A stretch of 64,000 bases of DNA from the NCBI GenBank assembly GCA_963682055.1, contig OY821744.1, positions 22,854,967-22,918,966 on the forward strand, written 5' to 3'. This document shows positions 61,005-64,000 of the stretch, piece by piece (within the stretch, counting starts at the first letter, position 1; each line of letters begins with the position of its first letter). A program made the translations under genes and the position numbers. The DNA is from Primula veris. Taxonomy: Eukaryota > Streptophyta > Magnoliopsida > Ericales > Primulaceae. The notes under the pieces are model-generated. The model worked only from the letters and a program-made list of their open reading frames with translations. It was not told where the DNA came from and did not search any database.

Positions 61005-62276
61005 ATGTCGACCTCATACCTACCAGCGACGACCGAGTCCCTCGACAAAGCCGCTGAAGCCAAGTCACCATCTGAGGGAATCTCTATCCTCTACCATGTA
61101 CTTGAAAACCCATCATCTTCACCCGAATCTTTACGTGTAAAAGAAAAGGCCATCTCAAACCTTTCAGACCTTCTTAGAAAAGAGAACAGGGCAGAAGACC
61201 TTAGGAATCTCCTCACAAAACTAAGGCCTTTCTTTTCCTTAATCCCAAAGGCTAAAACCGCAAAAATCGTCCGTAGCATTATTGACGCAGTTGCAAAAAT
61301 TCCTGATACTTCAGACCTCCAGATCTCTCTCTGTAGAGAGATGGTGCAATGGACGAGGACAGAGAAACGAACCTTTCTCCGTCAAAGGGTCGAGGCTAGG
61401 CTAGGCTCCCTTCTAATGGAGAACAAAGAATATCCAGAGGCGTTGACCCTTCTCTCTAGCCTTATCAAAGAAGTGAGAAGATTAGACGATAAACTCCTTT
61501 TAGTCGACATAGAGTTGTTGGAGAGCAAGCTCCATTTCTCTCTCCGAAACCTTCCAAAGGCAAAAGCTTCTCTCACCGCAGCTAGAACGGCAGCAAACGC
61601 GATCTACGTGCCGCCAGACCAGCAAGGTAACATAGACTTACAAAGCGGTATTCTACACGCCGAAGAAAAGGATTACAAAACTGGGTACAGCTATTTTTAC
61701 GAAGCGTTTGAGGCATTTAATGCCCTCGAAGACCCAAGAGCTGTATACAGTCTTAAATACATGCTGTTGTGTAAGATCATGGTGAGCCAAAGTGATGACG
61801 TAGCGGGGATATTGTCATCGGCCAAGGTGGGGTTACAGTATCAGGGACCTGAGGTAGATGCAATGAAAGCTGTGGCTAATGCTCATGCCAAACGCTCGCT
61901 TAAGCTCTTTGAGACTGCTCTCAGGGACTTTAAAGCGCAGCTCGAGGAAGATCCAATAGTGCATCGCCACCTGTCGTCTCTTTACGACACCCTTCTTGAG
62001 CAGAATTTGTGTAGGTTGATTGAGCCGTTTTCGAAAGTTGAGATTGCTCATATTGCCGAGCTGATTGAGCTGCCAATAGATCATGTGGAGAAAAAGCTTT
62101 CTCAGATGATTTTGGATAAGAAATTTGCTGGGACATTGGATCAAGGAGCCGGTTGTCTTGTTATTTTCGATGATCCTAAGACAGATGCAATATACCCAGC
62201 AACATTGGAGACTATTTCAAACATCGGTAAAGTTGTTGATAGCCTTTATATGAGGTCTGCGAAGATCATGGCGTGA
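61005..62276 (+). CDS. RPN6: 26S proteasome regulatory subunit RPN6 (PSMD11 homologue)
   Basis: Uninterrupted 423-aa frame. ATG 61005 is chosen (MSTSYLPATTESLDKA) because it matches the N terminus and ~420 aa length of plant RPN6. The frame is open 26 codons further up, but that part includes the probable splice acceptors. RPN6 is a non-ATPase lid subunit of the 19S particle and clamps lid and base/core together. The N-terminal half is alpha-helical TPR-like repeats (PKAKTAKIVRSIIDAVAKI, MVQWTRTEKRTFLRQRVEAR, LLVDIELLESKLHFSLRNLP, GILHAEEKDYKTGYSYF). The C-terminal part is the PCI domain (about 230-390; LIEPFSKVEIAHIAELIELP) with its winged-helix end (KLSQMILDKKFAGTLDQGAG). Conservation is very high and no lesion is seen. 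Constitutive expression and nuclear/cytosolic location follow from the family. The coding exon is more GC-rich than the flanks. Confidence 0.98.
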   Translation: MSTSYLPATTESLDKAAEAKSPSEGISILYHVLENPSSSPESLRVKEKAISNLSDLLRKENRAEDLRNLLTKLRPFFSLIPKAKTAKIVRSIIDAVAKIPDTSDLQISLCREMVQWTRTEKRTFLRQRVEARLGSLLMENKEYPEALTLLSSLIKEVRRLDDKLLLVDIELLESKLHFSLRNLPKAKASLTAARTAANAIYVPPDQQGNIDLQSGILHAEEKDYKTGYSYFYEAFEAFNALEDPRAVYSLKYMLLCKIMVSQSDDVAGILSSAKVGLQYQGPEVDAMKAVANAHAKRSLKLFETALRDFKAQLEEDPIVHRHLSSLYDTLLEQNLCRLIEPFSKVEIAHIAELIELPIDHVEKKLSQMILDKKFAGTLDQGAGCLVIFDDPKTDAIYPATLETISNIGKVVDSLYMRSAKIMA

Positions 62277-63238
62277 GGTTGTGGCTGCTGGACCCACTTT
62301 CTCTCATCTACACTGCTTCTAATTTTATGTCATTGGTCAGAACTTTATATTTGCCTTTTGAACTACAGTTTGTGCCAGCATGGTGAAAACCCGATTTATC
62401 TTCCATTTTAGTATCTTTGAGAACTGATTTTGTGTCATTTTATGAACTTGTTTATTTCTCTTATGACCAGTAAACTTCTTCATTTCATGAAAGTTGTCCT
62501 TTTTTCTTTGGGGGTGGTGGTTACTTAATTATAAGTTGAGCTAATTGTTCGGACATTACGTTCCCGTTCTTCTTGGGCATCATTTTGAGTTGAAGTTTGT
62601 GCCACTGTTTCAAATGCGGCACGTAGCCGCCCCGCTTTTATGTAGGTGTTTGACTTCGTAGTTTATTTCATGTCAATTCGTAGTTGATGGGTCAACCCGG
62701 TTTGAATGGGTTAAATAACATCTAATAAACAAAAAGTACAAACCCTAGGTCTGAAAAAAACCATATTTTCTAGATCGACGAATAAGGATTCAACAAGGAA
62801 TAAACTAGACAAGTCAAGCTTAAACAACTTAGTGTATGTCCAATTTAATACTAAAATCAGCAAAAAGAAAAAGCAAAGGAAAACCACTCAAAAGCGATGA
62901 TGATTAGGATTCAAAATTAAGATCCGTTTTTAAAATTTTGATATCTTGTTGATTTTGGATTAGATTCGCATTTTACATTTTTACATTTCAACCTCTATTT
63001 AAAACACATTTCATGACAATTTTTGCTGATATAACTGCTATGGAGTTCGTGTGTGATTCGGTTTGAACTAGCGGCATGTCAAAAACATCAAAATCCAGAA
63101 TATAAACAAAGTCCGCTATCCTACACCTAACCCACTCAGCAGTCCCCAACGTCTCTCCTAAGATACTACCATTAGCCTTAAACGTATTCCAGTGGTTTTT
63201 AGCTTTTTAAGTGGGTGGAAAATACTAGTGGGCATAAG
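62277..63238 (+). other. RPN6 3' UTR and downstream intergenic DNA
   Basis: The first 200-300 bases after the stop are T-rich and should contain the 3' UTR and poly(A) site. After that no gene is seen. GGGTCAACCCGGTTTGAATG at 62690 resembles hAT-derived repeats. Confidence 0.5.
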
Positions 63239-63951
63239 TAGGGGTGGGCACGGGGCGGATTGGGGCGGATTGGTCTCAATCCTAACCCGCCCCGTAAAAT
63301 AAATGGCGGGACGGATTGGGGCGGATTAGTGAAATTCAAATCCCAACCCAACCCAACCCAACCCATTATAATTAAAACCCCAACCCAACCCAACCCAACT
63401 CATTATCAAGCGGGGCGGATTGGGTGCGGGTTGTTTCTTGAATTTTCATTTTAGTCATTAATTTTTCATTATTTCGCATAATTTACCTAAATATTTAAAA
63501 AAAAAAAAATTCAAATAGAAATATAAACTAAAAGCCAACCAAAATACGTTTAGAATGTTCGGAACAAATAACAAAACTAAAACAAAACAAAACAAAACAA
63601 ATTGTTATTCATCAACATAATCAAAATAAAGTTCAATAGCTAATTGAATCCACAAGTTCAATAGCTACAGATTTCGTAATAACTTTATATAACTTCATAT
63701 TTGACTATACTTCAATTACAAATAAAGTTTTTAAAAATAAATTAACCACCCATACTACCTAGACCCAGATTAAAAATTCTTTCTTTTTGTAAGTACGAGA
63801 TAATACATTGAATTTATAAGACAATATATCAATCAAATCATTAAGCTTAAGTTTGGACAATCCAAAGATTTTTTGTCTATATATATAATTTTTCTTAAAT
63901 CAATACTATTATAATATAGAAACTCTTATTAAAAAAGATCTTGAGAAAATT

Positions 63952-63982
<31 letters not shown>

Positions 63983-64000
63983 ATTGAAACGGGTTGAGGT
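63239..64000. mobile_element. hAT-like non-autonomous element, runs to or past the window end
   Basis: Begins AGTAGGGGTGGGCACGGGGC followed by repeated GGCGGATTGGG and CCCAACCCAACCC blocks (63260-63435), then AT-rich DNA. The window ends at GCGGATTGAAACGGGTTGAG, which may be the matching right terminus region. TAGGGGTGGGCA starts are common among plant hAT derivatives. Open frames here only read the repeat. Confidence 0.45.

Noticed and set aside
63199..63454. Pro/Asn/Gly-rich short frames on both strands
   Set aside because: They translate the GGGGCGG/CCCAACCC repeat of a hAT-like element.

Overview
This is an AT-rich nuclear segment of a flowering plant, most likely a eudicot. The evidence is an intron-rich OSCA/CSC1-type channel gene, a plant-type RPN6 proteasome gene, a plant mobile domain (PMD) gene fragment, and nested Ty1/copia, Ty3/gypsy, CACTA, hAT, Mutator-like, Tourist-like and Stowaway-like elements. 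Only two host genes look intact. The rest is transposon-derived or unrecognised intergenic DNA. The species cannot be named from the sequence.

Layout. 1-9.07 kb: intergenic DNA with purine repeats, a G-run array, a long-TIR MITE, a foldback element full of short hairpins, and a dead PIF/Harbinger transposase. 9.07-12.45 kb: a decayed, shortened minus-strand copia element with both LTRs. 12.45-18.85 kb: unrecognised AT-rich DNA with tandem repeats, a promoter-like TATA on the minus strand, and two small TIR elements. 18.85-20.13 kb: two PMD fragments in opposite orientation, forming a long inverted repeat. 20.78-27.6 kb: an apparently complete ten-coding-exon OSCA/CSC1-like gene on the minus strand (716 aa), with a probable leader intron containing a hAT-like element. 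28.9-40.2 kb: a probable non-autonomous CACTA element carrying a young gypsy element (30590-36527), a Stowaway MITE, local duplications and a Mutator-like MITE with a target-site duplication. 42.5-54.1 kb: an old minus-strand gypsy element split by a plus-strand copia element (42850-49861, TSD GTAGT). 54.1-57.7 kb: tandem duplications, a Tourist-like MITE and a palindrome array. 57.7-62.3 kb: RPN6 on the plus strand, with a probable ~3.2 kb leader intron and an uninterrupted 423-codon reading frame.

The most interesting structures are in the transposons. The copia LTR appears to have carried the gag start codon and a 5' splice site. Splicing to an acceptor just before gag would remove a 1,862-base intron containing U5 and the primer-binding site, so translated and reverse-transcribed RNAs would be different molecules. 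The gypsy polyprotein runs 84 codons into its 3' LTR. The PMD inverted repeat could make a long hairpin RNA. Nesting order agrees with LTR divergence: the old minus gypsy came before the copia inside it (about 5% LTR divergence), and the 30.6-36.5 kb gypsy is youngest (5 differences in 787 bases).
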